Assembly: GCA_021153185.1 (NCBI GenBank)
Contig: JAGKTY010000006.1
Location: 1 to 64,000, forward strand
Direction of reading: 5' to 3'
Length of the DNA stretch: 64,000 bases
DNA from: Lachnospiraceae bacterium
GTDB lineage: Bacteria > Bacillota > Clostridia > Lachnospirales > Lachnospiraceae
The notes beneath the pieces were generated by a model, which saw only the letters and a program-made list of their open reading frames with translations, searched no databases and was not told where the DNA came from. Below are positions 7,908-16,474 of this stretch, piece after piece. Position 1 is the stretch's first letter. Each line of letters opens with the position of its first letter. The translations under genes and the position numbers were made by a program.

Positions 7908-10532
7908 CTACTTGTTTGCAATAGCCGCCTGTGCTGCTGCAAGTCTAGCTATCGGTACACGGAATGGAGAACATGATACATAATCAAGTCCGATCTTGTG
8001 GCAGAATTCTACAGATGTAGGATCGCCGCCGTGCTCTCCACAAATACCGATGTGAAGATTTGGATTGATTGGCTTACCAAGCTTAATTGCCATCTCCATA
8101 AGCTTACCAACACCTGTCTGGTCAAGTTTTGCAAATGGATCGTTCTCAAAAATCTTGGTGTCGTAGTATGCCTCAAGGAACTTACCTGCATCATCACGTG
8201 AGAATCCAAATGTCATCTGTGTCAGGTCATTTGTACCAAAGCAGAAGAACTCAGCCTCTTTGGCAATCTCATCTGCAGTGAGCGCTGCTCTTGGAATCTC
8301 AATCATTGTACCAACTTCGTATTTGAGATCAAGTCCGGATGCTGCAATCTCTGCATCTGCTGTCTCTACAACGACTGATTTTACTTGTTTAAGCTCCTTG
8401 ACATCACATACAAGCGGAATCATAATCTCAGGCTTCACATTCCAGTCCGGATGTTTCTTGGAAACAGAAACAGCTGCTCTAATTACAGCTTTAGTCTGCA
8501 TCTTGGCAATCTCCGGATATGTAACGGCAAGACGGATTCCACGGTGTCCCATCATCGGGTTAAACTCATGCAATGAGTTAATGTACTCTTTAATCTTCTC
8601 AACACTCTTGCCCTGTTTGTAAGCAAGCTTCTTGATATCCTTCTCCTCTGTCGGAACGAACTCATGAAGAGGTGGATCAAGGAAACGGATTGTAACCGGG
8701 TTGCCTTCAAGCGCCTCATAAAGCTGTTCAAAGTCATCCTGCTGGTATGGAAGAATCTTCGCAAGTGCTGCTTCACGCTCTTGCTGTGTATCAGAACAAA
8801 TCATCTCACGGAATGCCTCGATTCGGCTCTCCTCAAAGAACATATGCTCTGTACGGCAAAGACCGATACCTTCTGCACCGAGTTCTCTTGCCTTCTTTGC
8901 ATCCTGTGGTGTATCGGCATTTGTACGGACTTTCAACTTACGGAATTTATCTGCCCACTCCATAACGCGGCCAAACTCGCCGGCAATCTTTGCATCAACT
9001 GTTGGAATGATTTCTCCGTAAATATTACCTGTCGTACCATCGATACTAATCTCTGAACCCTCACGGAAAATCTTATCGCCGAGTGTAAACTGTTTTGCAA
9101 TCTCGTCAATCGCAATATCGCCACATCCGGATACACAGCAAGTTCCCATTCCACGCGCAACAACAGCTGCATGGCTTGTCATACCGCCGCGCACGGTTAA
9201 GATACCCTGAGAGACTTTCATACCTGTGATATCTTCCGGTGATGTCTCAAGACGTACCAAAACGACTTTTTCACCTCTTGCAGCCCACTCCTCTGCATCC
9301 TCAGCAGAGAATACGACTTTACCGCATGCTGCACCAGGTGAAGCGCCAAGACCTTTTCCAAGTGGCACTGCTTTTTTGAGTGCTGCGGCATCAAACTGTG
9401 GATGAAGCAGTGTATCTAAGTTACGCGGATCAATCATCGCAACTGCCTCTTCTTCTGTTCTCATGCCTTCATCTACCAAATCACAAGCAATCTTAAGTGC
9501 TGCCTGTGCTGTTCTCTTACCGTTACGTGTCTGCAGCATGTAAAGCTTTTCATGCTCTACCGTAAATTCCATATCCTGCATATCGCGGTAGTGATTTTCG
9601 AGCGTTTTGCAAACTTCCTCGAACTGCTTAAATGCTGCCGGGAATTTCTGCTCCATCTCTGCGATTTTCATCGGTGTACGAACACCCGCAACAACGTCCT
9701 CGCCCTGTGCATTTGTAAGGAACTCACCAAAAAGTCCCTTCTCTCCTGTGGCAGGATCTCGCGTGAATGCAACACCTGTACCACAGTCGTCACCCATATT
9801 TCCGAATGCCATTGACTGTACGTTAACAGCTGTGCCCCATGAGTACGGGATATCGTTATCACGTCTGTAAACATTTGCTCTTGGGTTGTCCCAGCTGCGG
9901 AATACCGCCTCAACAGCACCGATTAACTGCTCTTTTGGATCTGCCGGGAAATCTTTTCCGATTTTTGATTTGTATTCTTCTTTAAACTGATTTGCAAGAA
10001 CCTTCAAATCATCAGCACTTAGTTCAACGTCCTGCGTTACACCTTTGTCCTTTTTCATCTGATCAATCAGCTCTTCAAAGTATTTCTTTCCAACTTCCAT
10101 AACAACGTCGGAATACATCTGAATGAAGCGGCGGTAGCAGTCCCATGCCCAACGCGGATTGCCTGATTTCTCTGCGAGTACCTCAACAACATCCTCATTC
10201 AGACCGAGATTTAAAATCGTATCCATCATACCAGGCATTGATGCTCTCGCACCGGAACGAACAGATACAAGAAGCGGATTCTCTTTATCACCGAATTTCT
10301 TGCCGGTGATTTCCTCCATCTTCTCAATATACTCCATAATTTGTGCCATAATCTCTTCATTAATCTTACGGCCATCTTCATAGTACTGTGTACAAGCTTC
10401 TGTCGTGATGGTAAATCCTTGTGGAACCGGAAGCCCCAAACTAGTCATCTCGGCAAGATTTGCACCTTTACCGCCAAGAAGTTCACGCATACCTGCATTT
10501 CCCTCTGTAAACAAATACACCCATTTTTTCAT
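7908..10532 (-). CDS. ppdK: Pyruvate, phosphate dikinase
   Basis: An 874-residue enzyme that interconverts ATP, Pi and pyruvate with AMP, PPi and phosphoenolpyruvate. In anaerobic Clostridia it usually runs at the PEP/pyruvate node, using or making PPi. The N-terminal nucleotide-binding domain starts at MKKWVYLFTEGNAG with the GGKGANLAEM motif. The swivelling domain carries the phosphorylated His in GGMTSHAAVVARGMG (about 455). The C-terminal TIM-barrel PEP/pyruvate domain has GLCRTEHMFFE, FLDPPLHEF, GTNDLTQM and the Cys-containing ICGEHGGDP. Length is normal for the family. AGGAGAAGG lies just before the ATG. It is flanked on both sides by long non-coding stretches with tandem repeats and is probably monocistronic. 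Confidence 0.97.
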   Translation of the reverse strand: MKKWVYLFTEGNAGMRELLGGKGANLAEMTSLGLPVPQGFTITTEACTQYYEDGRKINEEIMAQIMEYIEKMEEITGKKFGDKENPLLVSVRSGARASMPGMMDTILNLGLNEDVVEVLAEKSGNPRWAWDCYRRFIQMYSDVVMEVGKKYFEELIDQMKKDKGVTQDVELSADDLKVLANQFKEEYKSKIGKDFPADPKEQLIGAVEAVFRSWDNPRANVYRRDNDIPYSWGTAVNVQSMAFGNMGDDCGTGVAFTRDPATGEKGLFGEFLTNAQGEDVVAGVRTPMKIAEMEQKFPAAFKQFEEVCKTLENHYRDMQDMEFTVEHEKLYMLQTRNGKRTAQAALKIACDLVDEGMRTEEEAVAMIDPRNLDTLLHPQFDAAALKKAVPLGKGLGASPGAACGKVVFSAEDAEEWAARGEKVVLVRLETSPEDITGMKVSQGILTVRGGMTSHAAVVARGMGTCCVSGCGDIAIDEIAKQFTLGDKIFREGSEISIDGTTGNIYGEIIPTVDAKIAGEFGRVMEWADKFRKLKVRTNADTPQDAKKARELGAEGIGLCRTEHMFFEESRIEAFREMICSDTQQEREAALAKILPYQQDDFEQLYEALEGNPVTIRFLDPPLHEFVPTEEKDIKKLAYKQGKSVEKIKEYINSLHEFNPMMGHRGIRLAVTYPEIAKMQTKAVIRAAVSVSKKHPDWNVKPEIMIPLVCDVKELKQVKSVVVETADAEIAASGLDLKYEVGTMIEIPRAALTADEIAKEAEFFCFGTNDLTQMTFGFSRDDAGKFLEAYYDTKIFENDPFAKLDQTGVGKLMEMAIKLGKPINPNLHIGICGEHGGDPTSVEFCHKIGLDYVSCSPFRVPIARLAAAQAAIANK

Positions 10533-10582
10533 CTTTTCCTTCTCCTTTCCATGGATCGATGAATTTCCATTACACTGTTTCC

Positions 10583-10588
10583 ATTATA
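10583..10588 (-). promoter_or_regulatory. Probable -10 box of ppdK
   Basis: A perfect TATAAT on the minus strand lies about 50 bases before the ppdK ATG. No good -35 is seen at 17 bp (TAGATT only), so the call is tentative. Confidence 0.4.
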
Positions 10589-10989
10589 CCATTATTTTGT
10601 TGTGTAATCTATCTGCAAAATGTATATTTTTTGTAAAATTCTTGTTCATACTGCACAATTTCTATAGTGTTGTCCACTGAATTTGGATATGTTCTACGGC
10701 ATAATTGATTGTGTTATACCGCAAAACCGTTTTTTATATTTTAAACAGCAATGTTTCTTGTATTATGTAAACCAAAATACAATCAGTTTATCAACTTATT
10801 ATAGATATAATTCAAAAAATACCATATCTTGTCCAACTCTCTCCTATTATATACTACTTTTTGTAGTTTCGCACTCTAAAACTCTACCATAAAAGTACAG
10901 TCTATATTTTTTCTTATTCTTGTATATTGCATATTATTCTTATACGCTATCAAATATTCCGACTGTTTCCTTCTCTTCCCCGGCATTAT

Positions 10990-11124
10990 TTCAGAATCGG
11001 TATCACATCCACTTCTTTTTCCTTATTCCCGATACCGGCTGTCACTTCTCATCCCCACACCGCTTCAGAATCGGTATCGCATCTACTTCTTTTTTCTTTT
11101 TCCTTTTTCCGATACCGGCTGAAA
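10990..11124. repeat. 74-bp tandem repeat with internal CGGTATC/GATACCG inverted repeats
   Basis: Two units start at 10990 and 11064 with TTCAGAATCGGTATC. Each carries CGGTATC about 25-35 bases before GATACCGGCTG, so each unit can form a long hairpin. A decayed third unit may lie just before (about 10946-10989). The sequence between the arms is a T/C-rich tract on the plus strand. Confidence 0.7.
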
Positions 11125-11147
11125 TCATGAAGCTGACCCCGCGGGAT

Positions 11148-11185
11148 AAAACACGAAAGGCCAAATGATTTTGAATCATCCGGCC
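11148..11185 (-). terminator. Terminator of the GGDEF gene
   Basis: The hairpin GGCC-x2-ATGATT-loop-AATCAT-x2-GGCC (11159-11185) is followed on the minus strand by TTTCGTGTTTT. It lies 65 bases past the GGDEF stop. Confidence 0.6.
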
Positions 11186-11249
11186 CCGGTTATTATTTTT
11201 GCAAATACTGCATAATCGATTTGCGAAGACTGCGTTCTATCGCGTTCAC

Positions 11250-12899
11250 CTACAATTTCACTGTTTCCCCTTTATTCTGTTTCAGTTGCTGCTCATAATG
11301 TTCTTTTTTGTTTTTATACATTTCGTCGTCCGCCGTCTTTAACATCTCTTCAAATGCATTACCCGCATGCTCCTCATATATATACCCGAGCGATGCTGAG
11401 TTTCCAATCTGAATACCTGCAAGCTCCTTTTTGGTATTGAGCGCTTCCCTCGTTTCCCCAAGAAGCACAACCACAAACTCATCTCCACCCATACGGTAGA
11501 CATTTTCTTTTCCAAAGACATCCTTCAGAATTTCTGCTGTCCGGCAAATAAACCGATCACCGGCCACGTGTCCCTGTTTATCATTCACGGCCTTTAACCC
11601 GTTCAAGTCACACATCACAACAGCCATCGCCTGGTCCTGATTGTACTTGCCATCGTAAGCCCAATTGAGCGCCTTGCGGTTCTTACAATCTGTCAGCTGA
11701 TCACGTGTTGCGCTCTCTTTTAGCGTTCTCGCATTGTCGCGCAGCCGAATCATCATCGACACGACAAATTCCATCATTTCGATTAACTCGGAAACATTGT
11801 TCATAAGCTCAACCGGCGGATTATCCACACCGTAAAATCCTATCATCTTTCCGCCAATCGAAATCGGACCGGTCACAAGCGTTTGAATCCCCTGCGGCTT
11901 TAACAGTTGATACATTGGCTCACTCACTTTGCGGTATTCTTCGATATCATATATCAAAATATTGTGTGAGCGTCGATATTGCTCAAACCAAACTTCAAGC
12001 ATATTCTCATATGGAACATTTTTGAGATTATCAATCTCCTTTGAAACACCTTCCTTGCACCACTCATACGTGTTATCAAACGTGCCGTCCAAATTGTCTT
12101 CAAAAATATAAGCCCGGTCTGAGTTCAGTTTCTCGCCGATATATTTCATGAGCTGGTTGATGACTTCGTCCGGTTCCCCTTCTGACGAAGCAAAGCGGAT
12201 CATCTCTGTTATAAACTGCTCGTAATCCCGCATCCGCTCGCTCGCTTGCTGATCAGCCCGCTCCAGAATATGAGTCTGTTTTTTGTAAAAAAATTGATGT
12301 ATTTTTATCTTCATCATGTATGTGCTGACAAAACACCCAATCACGCCAAACGGAATGATGCTGTTTAAATTGATAAGCAGCAGAGAACGCTCTTGTGTAT
12401 GATACCCAATAAAAATATAAATCAAAATTGCGGCAAACGTCATGCAATTAATCACAATTGGCCGTCCGACAAACAACAGCGGAACAACAAACAAAAATAC
12501 AATGAAACTAACCGTCATGCGTTCCGGATAAATGATTGTTCCCAAAATAATGCCATAAAGCCACAATGCCGCCATAAACAGGTATGTTAATATAAATGCG
12601 TATTTCTCTAGTTTCTTTTCTCCCAATGTAGATACCAAGAAAAACAGCATGCCAACAAGCGCATAAACCGCAAACATTACCTTACTTCTTTCATACGATT
12701 TTAAAAAGAAGCTTACACCAAATAAACACAAAAATGTAAGCATCGTAAGAAACGAAAATTTGCTTAGGCTTTGCATATTTTCGATACATGCTTTTTCTTT
12801 TATTTTGTTGTATTTGTTGATATCAATCTGAAAAGCAGATATGAAGTTTTTAAAAAAAGAGTTCAATATTCTTTCCCCCGATTGCATTCTTTTTCCCAT
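11250..12899 (-). CDS. Membrane-bound GAF-GGDEF diguanylate cyclase
   Basis: About 549 residues. The N-terminal 200 residues hold about six hydrophobic segments (for example FLTMLTFLCLFGVSFFL and VSFIVFLFVVPLLFVG). A short coiled coil precedes a GAF-like domain (about 215-370; DRAYIFEDNLDGTF, MIGFYGVDNPP). A C-terminal GGDEF domain (about 390-535) has DQLTDCKNRKAL, CDLNGLKAVND and an intact MGGDEF active site. The product c-di-GMP would inform the PilZ protein in the flagellar operon. The upstream RxxD inhibitory site is missing (the sequence is GKENVYRMGGDEF), so product inhibition is unlikely. Starts at 12911 (TTG) and 12887 are alternatives. Confidence 0.88.
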   Translation of the reverse strand: MGKRMQSGERILNSFFKNFISAFQIDINKYNKIKEKACIENMQSLSKFSFLTMLTFLCLFGVSFFLKSYERSKVMFAVYALVGMLFFLVSTLGEKKLEKYAFILTYLFMAALWLYGIILGTIIYPERMTVSFIVFLFVVPLLFVGRPIVINCMTFAAILIYIFIGYHTQERSLLLINLNSIIPFGVIGCFVSTYMMKIKIHQFFYKKQTHILERADQQASERMRDYEQFITEMIRFASSEGEPDEVINQLMKYIGEKLNSDRAYIFEDNLDGTFDNTYEWCKEGVSKEIDNLKNVPYENMLEVWFEQYRRSHNILIYDIEEYRKVSEPMYQLLKPQGIQTLVTGPISIGGKMIGFYGVDNPPVELMNNVSELIEMMEFVVSMMIRLRDNARTLKESATRDQLTDCKNRKALNWAYDGKYNQDQAMAVVMCDLNGLKAVNDKQGHVAGDRFICRTAEILKDVFGKENVYRMGGDEFVVVLLGETREALNTKKELAGIQIGNSASLGYIYEEHAGNAFEEMLKTADDEMYKNKKEHYEQQLKQNKGETVKL

Positions 12900-12922
12900 T
12901 TTCCGCCCCAAGTGTAACTTTA

Positions 12923-12931
12923 ATTATATCA
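12923..12931 (-). promoter_or_regulatory. Extended -10 promoter of the GGDEF gene
   Basis: TGATATAAT on the minus strand fits TGnTATAAT. It implies a very short leader of about 15-20 bases before the ATG at 12899. Confidence 0.55.
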
Positions 12932-12989
12932 TACTGCAAGAATATGATTTTTTCCACAAATAATGACACAAAAAATGTTACATTTCAGA

Positions 12990-13040
12990 GTTCACTCTGG
13001 TTTGCAGTCGTCAAATGCGCTTCCATATAGGCATGAAACG
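12990..13040 (+). repeat. Dispersed intergenic repeat, copy C (GCAGTCGTCAAAT type)
   Basis: TTCACTCTGGTTTGCAGTCG and TCAAAT here match TCGCTCTGATTAGCAGTCG and TCAAAT at 16282-16307. Weaker similarity extends to the following CATxxAxGCATGA. It lies between the GGDEF start and the Hpt terminator. Confidence 0.5.
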
Positions 13041-13087
13041 GATGTCTCAACCAGCTGTATAAAATAGAAATCCTTATGCCCCGGTCT

Positions 13088-13119
13088 CAAAAAAAGAGTC
13101 CCGATGTGTATCGGGACTC
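13088..13119 (-). terminator. Strong terminator of the degV-hpt unit
   Basis: A perfect 10-bp stem, GAGTCCCGAT with ATCGGGACTC and loop ACAC, is followed on the minus strand by TTTTTTT. It is 17 bases past the Hpt stop. Confidence 0.95.
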
Positions 13120-13135
13120 ATGGTAGCATCCGCTA

Positions 13136-13495
13136 TTATTGTGCTTCTTCCATCTGTGCGACTGCGTCGGCAATCAGACGGTACTGCTCCTGTGTTCGTG
13201 CAAACAACTCTGCAGCCTTATCGCTTCCGCCGGCTCTCAAATCTTCTGACAGCTCACTTACAGGCTCCGCAAGATTGACAAGACCAAGATTTAATGCCAC
13301 ACCCTTTAACGTATGCGCAGCGCGGAACGAAAGCTCCACGTTACCCTCCGCCATATTTTTCTCAAGCTGTGTGTACGTGTCATCTTCTTCAATAAACTGT
13401 TTTAAAAATTTGTATACAAGCGATTCCTTCATAAGCCGACGTACAACTTCATCATAATTTGCCCCAACTTTTGCGTAAACCTCTTTTACTGTCAT
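13136..13495 (-). CDS. Stand-alone Hpt phosphotransfer protein
   Basis: A 119-residue, all-helical cytoplasmic protein. The phosphorylatable His is His61 in AAHTLKGVALNLG, the Hpt signature. It has no kinase or receiver domain, so it should relay phosphate between a hybrid kinase and a response regulator encoded elsewhere. It lies 65 bases after degV on the same strand and shares its terminator, so cotranscription is likely; no separate promoter was recognised. The ATG at 13495 is preceded by AGAGGG and GGTAA. Confidence 0.85.
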   Translation of the reverse strand: MTVKEVYAKVGANYDEVVRRLMKESLVYKFLKQFIEEDDTYTQLEKNMAEGNVELSFRAAHTLKGVALNLGLVNLAEPVSELSEDLRAGGSDKAAELFARTQEQYRLIADAVAQMEEAQ

Positions 13496-13559
13496 ATTAC
13501 CTTACCCTCTTTTCTTTGCTATGTTCCATAAAAAATTATCTATTGCTAACCGCTTCATC

Positions 13560-14444
13560 CTATACATTTGAAACGCAGTCTACATCCACAGAAATACCCA
13601 TTCCGACTGCTCCCGGTCCTGTATGCACTGCAACGCTTGCCGACAGTGGATCATAATATAAATGTGTCCCCGGGAAATGCTCGCCAAGCAGCGCCATTAA
13701 TTCATCCTGCTGTTCCTGATTGAGTCCTGCCCCGGCGCCGCCTACATGAAGCTGCTCCGGTTTGGCATCCGGAAATCTCGTCTCCAAATCGTGCTTTAAT
13801 GCCGCAATCATTTTGTCGATGCACTTGCTCATAGAGCCACGAACCTTTGCAAAGGAATCAAGCTTTTCTCCTTGAATCGAAAGAACCGGTTTGATGTTAA
13901 GCATTGTTCCAATGGCCGCTGCAGCTGGGGTCACACGTCCACCCTTCTTTAAATATTCTAACGTATTAACAGATACATAAATTGTCGAATTGTAGGCATC
14001 TTTTTCCAGATATTCCAGGATTTCACCGCCCGTCATACCCGAATCAGCCAGTTTTTTTGCTTTTTCAACAGAAGTTCTCATCGTAACCGAAATACGATGG
14101 TTGTCAACTACAAATACCGTTCCATCATAGTCCCTTGCAAAACCTTTTGCAGTCATGCAGGAACCGCTGAGTCCACTTGACATTGGGATATAGACAACCT
14201 CATCATATCCATCCGCCAAAAGTCCGTCCCACATATCCATAACATCTGCCGGGGACGGCTGCGTCGTTGAAACATCCTTTCCTGATTCTAACGCCTCATA
14301 CAATTCTGCCTCTGTGATATTGTCTCCTTCGTAGAAAACATCCTCACCAATCAAAATTGGCATCGGCATCAAATATATGCCAAGCTTTTCTGCCTCTGAA
14401 AATGAAATACCGCTATTAGTATCTGTCAAAACGGCAACTCTCAT
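13560..14444 (-). CDS. DegV family fatty-acid-binding protein
   Basis: A 294-residue protein starting at the ATG at 14444 (GGAGGTG upstream); a longer frame to 14507 lacks a site. The N-terminal domain has AVLTDTNSGIS and IYLMPMPILIGEDVFYEG. Then come DVSTTQPSPADVM and IPMSSGLSGSCMTAKGFA, whose Ser residues line the lipid-carboxylate site in the family. The C-terminal part has SVNTLEYLKKGGRVTPAAAAIGTMLNIKPVL and ends with a GPGAVGMGI-like segment. DegV/FakB proteins carry fatty acids for the FakA kinase, which is not in this window. Length is typical. Confidence 0.93.
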   Translation of the reverse strand: MRVAVLTDTNSGISFSEAEKLGIYLMPMPILIGEDVFYEGDNITEAELYEALESGKDVSTTQPSPADVMDMWDGLLADGYDEVVYIPMSSGLSGSCMTAKGFARDYDGTVFVVDNHRISVTMRTSVEKAKKLADSGMTGGEILEYLEKDAYNSTIYVSVNTLEYLKKGGRVTPAAAAIGTMLNIKPVLSIQGEKLDSFAKVRGSMSKCIDKMIAALKHDLETRFPDAKPEQLHVGGAGAGLNQEQQDELMALLGEHFPGTHLYYDPLSASVAVHTGPGAVGMGISVDVDCVSNV

Positions 14445-14543
14445 TGTACACCTCCAATGTATCATAATACGCTCTATATTTCCAATTCTCTGCCTGATTG
14501 CGCTCAAGCGGCTATCTTGAAAACAGAGTTGTCTATCTATAGA

Positions 14544-14572
14544 ATTGTACCATTTTTACATCTTTTTTTCAA
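14544..14572 (-). promoter_or_regulatory. Promoter of degV-type gene
   Basis: Minus-strand -35 TTGAAA and -10 TACAAT are each one mismatch from consensus and separated by exactly 17 bp. The start codon lies about 100 bases downstream. Confidence 0.75.
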
Positions 14573-14621
14573 TGTTATGCACAAAGAAAACTTGTCTGAC
14601 CGTAAAACAAAACTCGCTATA

Positions 14622-15311
14622 TTATGCGTCATGACATGTATCCAAACTAAATTTCTTTTTTACCCGATATGCCAGCAAAATCATCATCAAACGAACGACC
14701 AAAATCCCCCACACCTGCCAGCAGAATGGGTCAAACATGTATTTCCCGTAAAGTGCTGCAAGAAGCACATTGACAAACGCTCCGCACATACTTCCAAGGA
14801 AAAAAGCTCCAAACCGGACACCTGACGCTCCCAGATACAAGCTTCCCACATCATAAGACACGAGACCTATGACACGTATTATAAAACTGACAAATACGCT
14901 GTTTTGCGTCTGAAACGCATCCAGCTTTTCAATCGCCTTGTATTTCTGCTTCAGTTCTGAAATAATCTGTCCGCCAAGAACCCTGCCGACGATATACAGC
15001 AACACAAATTCGAGCCCGATTCCGATCCCGCTTACGACAAACGACCATGGGAACGGGAACATCACGCCGCACGCAACATTAAGTGCTGCCGACGGAAACA
15101 CAAAGCTGATTCCCTTTAATAAATAGAGCCCGATCATCTCGATTGCCGCAATAAGCCGGTTGCGTGACATAAGCTGCCGAATGCCCTCCGGTGTCGCAAG
15201 CTCCGGATGTTTCACTAGCTGAAAAGCAATCACACCAATGATTGTAATCAGCACTACAAGAACAAATAGCCTTACGATTTGAAACAATTTTTTTTGCTTC
15301 TTTTGCAACAA
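14622..15311 (-). CDS. TVP38/TMEM64 (VTT domain) membrane protein
   Basis: About 229 residues, with an N-terminal basic segment and roughly six membrane segments. The core fits the VTT/SNARE-associated (DedA-superfamily) domain: VACGVMFPFPWSFVVSGIG, GLEFVLLYIVGRVLGG, VFVSFIIRVIGLVSYDVGS, LGASGVRFGAFFLGS and the C-terminal LLAALYGKYMFDP. Eukaryotic relatives are lipid scramblases; the bacterial TVP38 role is unsettled. The start is probably a TTG (15311 or 15308), placed 5-8 bases after AGGAAG; a GTG at 15317 overlaps that site. It is transcribed separately from degV. Confidence 0.82.
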   Translation of the reverse strand: MLQKKQKKLFQIVRLFVLVVLITIIGVIAFQLVKHPELATPEGIRQLMSRNRLIAAIEMIGLYLLKGISFVFPSAALNVACGVMFPFPWSFVVSGIGIGLEFVLLYIVGRVLGGQIISELKQKYKAIEKLDAFQTQNSVFVSFIIRVIGLVSYDVGSLYLGASGVRFGAFFLGSMCGAFVNVLLAALYGKYMFDPFCWQVWGILVVRLMMILLAYRVKKKFSLDTCHDA

Positions 15312-15435
15312 AATCACTTCCTATTCTGACTTTCATCATACAAACATGTGAACTTTAATCATGCAAACAATATGTTATGTAAACTGTTTTGTTTAAGGTA
15401 TCCTGTTCAAGGTTTTCTTCTTAATTCAACTCTTT

Positions 15436-16077
15436 TTACACTTTCAAGCGGAACGAATGCACCTGCTTATTGGTAATCAGACATTTTTCATGCAAATCAA
15501 TCGTCCATCGTTTGTTGATTTCTTTCTTGTGAATCATATATTTTGCCTCATGGAAAAAGTCAACCACATACCCAATCAGGCAAAAATACATCATCTGAAT
15601 TGTGCTTTTGCGCTTGATATAACCGGTCATGCCGAGCAGCACCGGAAAAAGCTGATCCATAAATACGGAAATCAGTAACCCAAATCCCAGCGATGTCAAT
15701 ACCGATGTGTATTTTCCGATATGCATTGGCAGCGATTCATAATTCCACCATTCGATATGACACATTTTCTCTACAAAATTTCCGAGAAGAATTTCTCCAA
15801 TGGAAACAAAAATAGCTGCCATAGTAACATAATAAATTCGTTTCAATATCCTATTTTCTATCCGCACGGAAATTCCAAAAAACATCGGCGCATCGGGCGT
15901 GCCCAATATAAAATAGACAAGCACCATTGCAATCCCGTATCCAAGTAGTCCAGGCATAATCATACCACGATTATCCATCGTTCCAAACCGAAACGCCGTC
16001 CAGATATTCTCTGTAATAAAACCGAGAAAGGATACAATCACTATTACCATCATAAGCTGGGTCATCTTGCTAACCAT
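15436..16077 (-). CDS. CmpB-like (PF06541-type) six-TM membrane protein
   Basis: A 213-residue integral membrane protein. The start at 16077 follows GGAGG; a longer frame to 16107 has no site. The first segment carries FLGFITENIWTAFRFGTMDNRG then PGLLGYGIAMVLVYF, the signature of the 'putative ABC transporter type IV' (CmpB) family (GF..E-x-x-W...NRG...PG..YG). In all about five membrane segments are visible, ending in a basic tail (HKKEINKRWTIDLHEK). No ABC ATPase partner lies nearby, so the transporter label is only a family name. Confidence 0.65.
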   Translation of the reverse strand: MVSKMTQLMMVIVIVSFLGFITENIWTAFRFGTMDNRGMIMPGLLGYGIAMVLVYFILGTPDAPMFFGISVRIENRILKRIYYVTMAAIFVSIGEILLGNFVEKMCHIEWWNYESLPMHIGKYTSVLTSLGFGLLISVFMDQLFPVLLGMTGYIKRKSTIQMMYFCLIGYVVDFFHEAKYMIHKKEINKRWTIDLHEKCLITNKQVHSFRLKV

Positions 16078-16237
16078 ACATATGCCTCCGTTATTGTTGC
16101 ATAACAAAATGCACTTGTTTTATCATCTGTTTCATGGAACTTCTTCATTCCAATTTAGCAATCCTAACACATTTTCATAATGAATGCATTACTATTTTTG
16201 TTTTTTAATAAATGTTTATAGATATTTTAGATTTGGT

Positions 16238-16354
16238 ATTTTCCTCGTTGACATAACAGAGACGTGATACGCTCCGCGTATCTCGCTCTGATTAGCAGTC
16301 GTCAAATAGCCATTCATGCAAGCATGATGGCAATTTTCCTCGTTGCCATAACAA
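16238..16354 (+). repeat. Dispersed intergenic repeat, copies B1 and B2
   Basis: B1 (16238-16258) and B2 (16322-16354) share ATTTTCCTCGTTGxCATAAC; they bracket a segment with the GCAGTCGTCAAAT core (16295-16307). B2 resembles copy A at 6429 and the inner core resembles copy C at 12990-13040, so this locus seems the most complete copy. Confidence 0.6.
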
Positions 16355-16382
16355 AAAAAGCAGACCGAAAAATCAGTCTGCT
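16353..16382 (-). terminator. Terminator downstream of the acyltransferase gene
   Basis: AGCAGAC pairs with GTCTGCT across a 10-base loop (16359-16382) and is followed on the minus strand by TTTTTTTG. It lies about 90 bases past the stop of the gene at 16475. Confidence 0.85.
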
Positions 16383-16404
16383 TCATCATTTTATTATGAA
16401 GTGG

Positions 16405-16459
16405 TAACCCCGTCCCCGGATGCCACCATGGACCTATAACCCCGTCCCTAGATGCCACC
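16405..16459 (-). repeat. Two 23-bp direct repeats of the type GGTGGCATC--GGGACGGGGTTA
   Basis: On the minus strand GGTGGCATC-TA-GGGACGGGGTTA and GGTGGCATC-CG-GGGACGGGGTTA are separated by 9 bases. They lie between the acyltransferase stop and its terminator. They are far more GC-rich than the surroundings. A related GGGGCCAACG string also occurs near 6599. Confidence 0.65.
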
Positions 16460-16474
16460 GGGGGCCAACGGGCA

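Larger units (their letters stand above)
10533..11249. other. AT-rich intergenic region upstream of ppdK
   Basis: This 717-base stretch has no convincing gene. It holds the probable ppdK -10, very AT-rich DNA up to about 10940, the 74-bp repeat array and the terminator of the GGDEF gene. Several small open frames here lack ribosome sites and have low-complexity Phe/Ser/Tyr composition. Confidence 0.5.
16078..16474. other. Intergenic region rich in repeats
   Basis: These 397 bases hold the leader of the CmpB-like gene, two copies of the dispersed CCTCGTT repeat (16238-16258 and 16322-16354), the acyltransferase terminator and the GGGACGGGGTTA direct repeat. No gene is supported; the open frame 16216-16458 is made of these elements. 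Confidence 0.6.

Noticed and set aside
10683..11168. Small frames in the region upstream of ppdK
   Set aside because: Low-complexity, AT-rich, no ribosome sites; two overlap the 74-bp repeats in different frames.
16216..16458. 80-residue minus-strand frame
   Set aside because: It is composed of the dispersed repeats, a terminator hairpin and the GGGACGGGG repeat.
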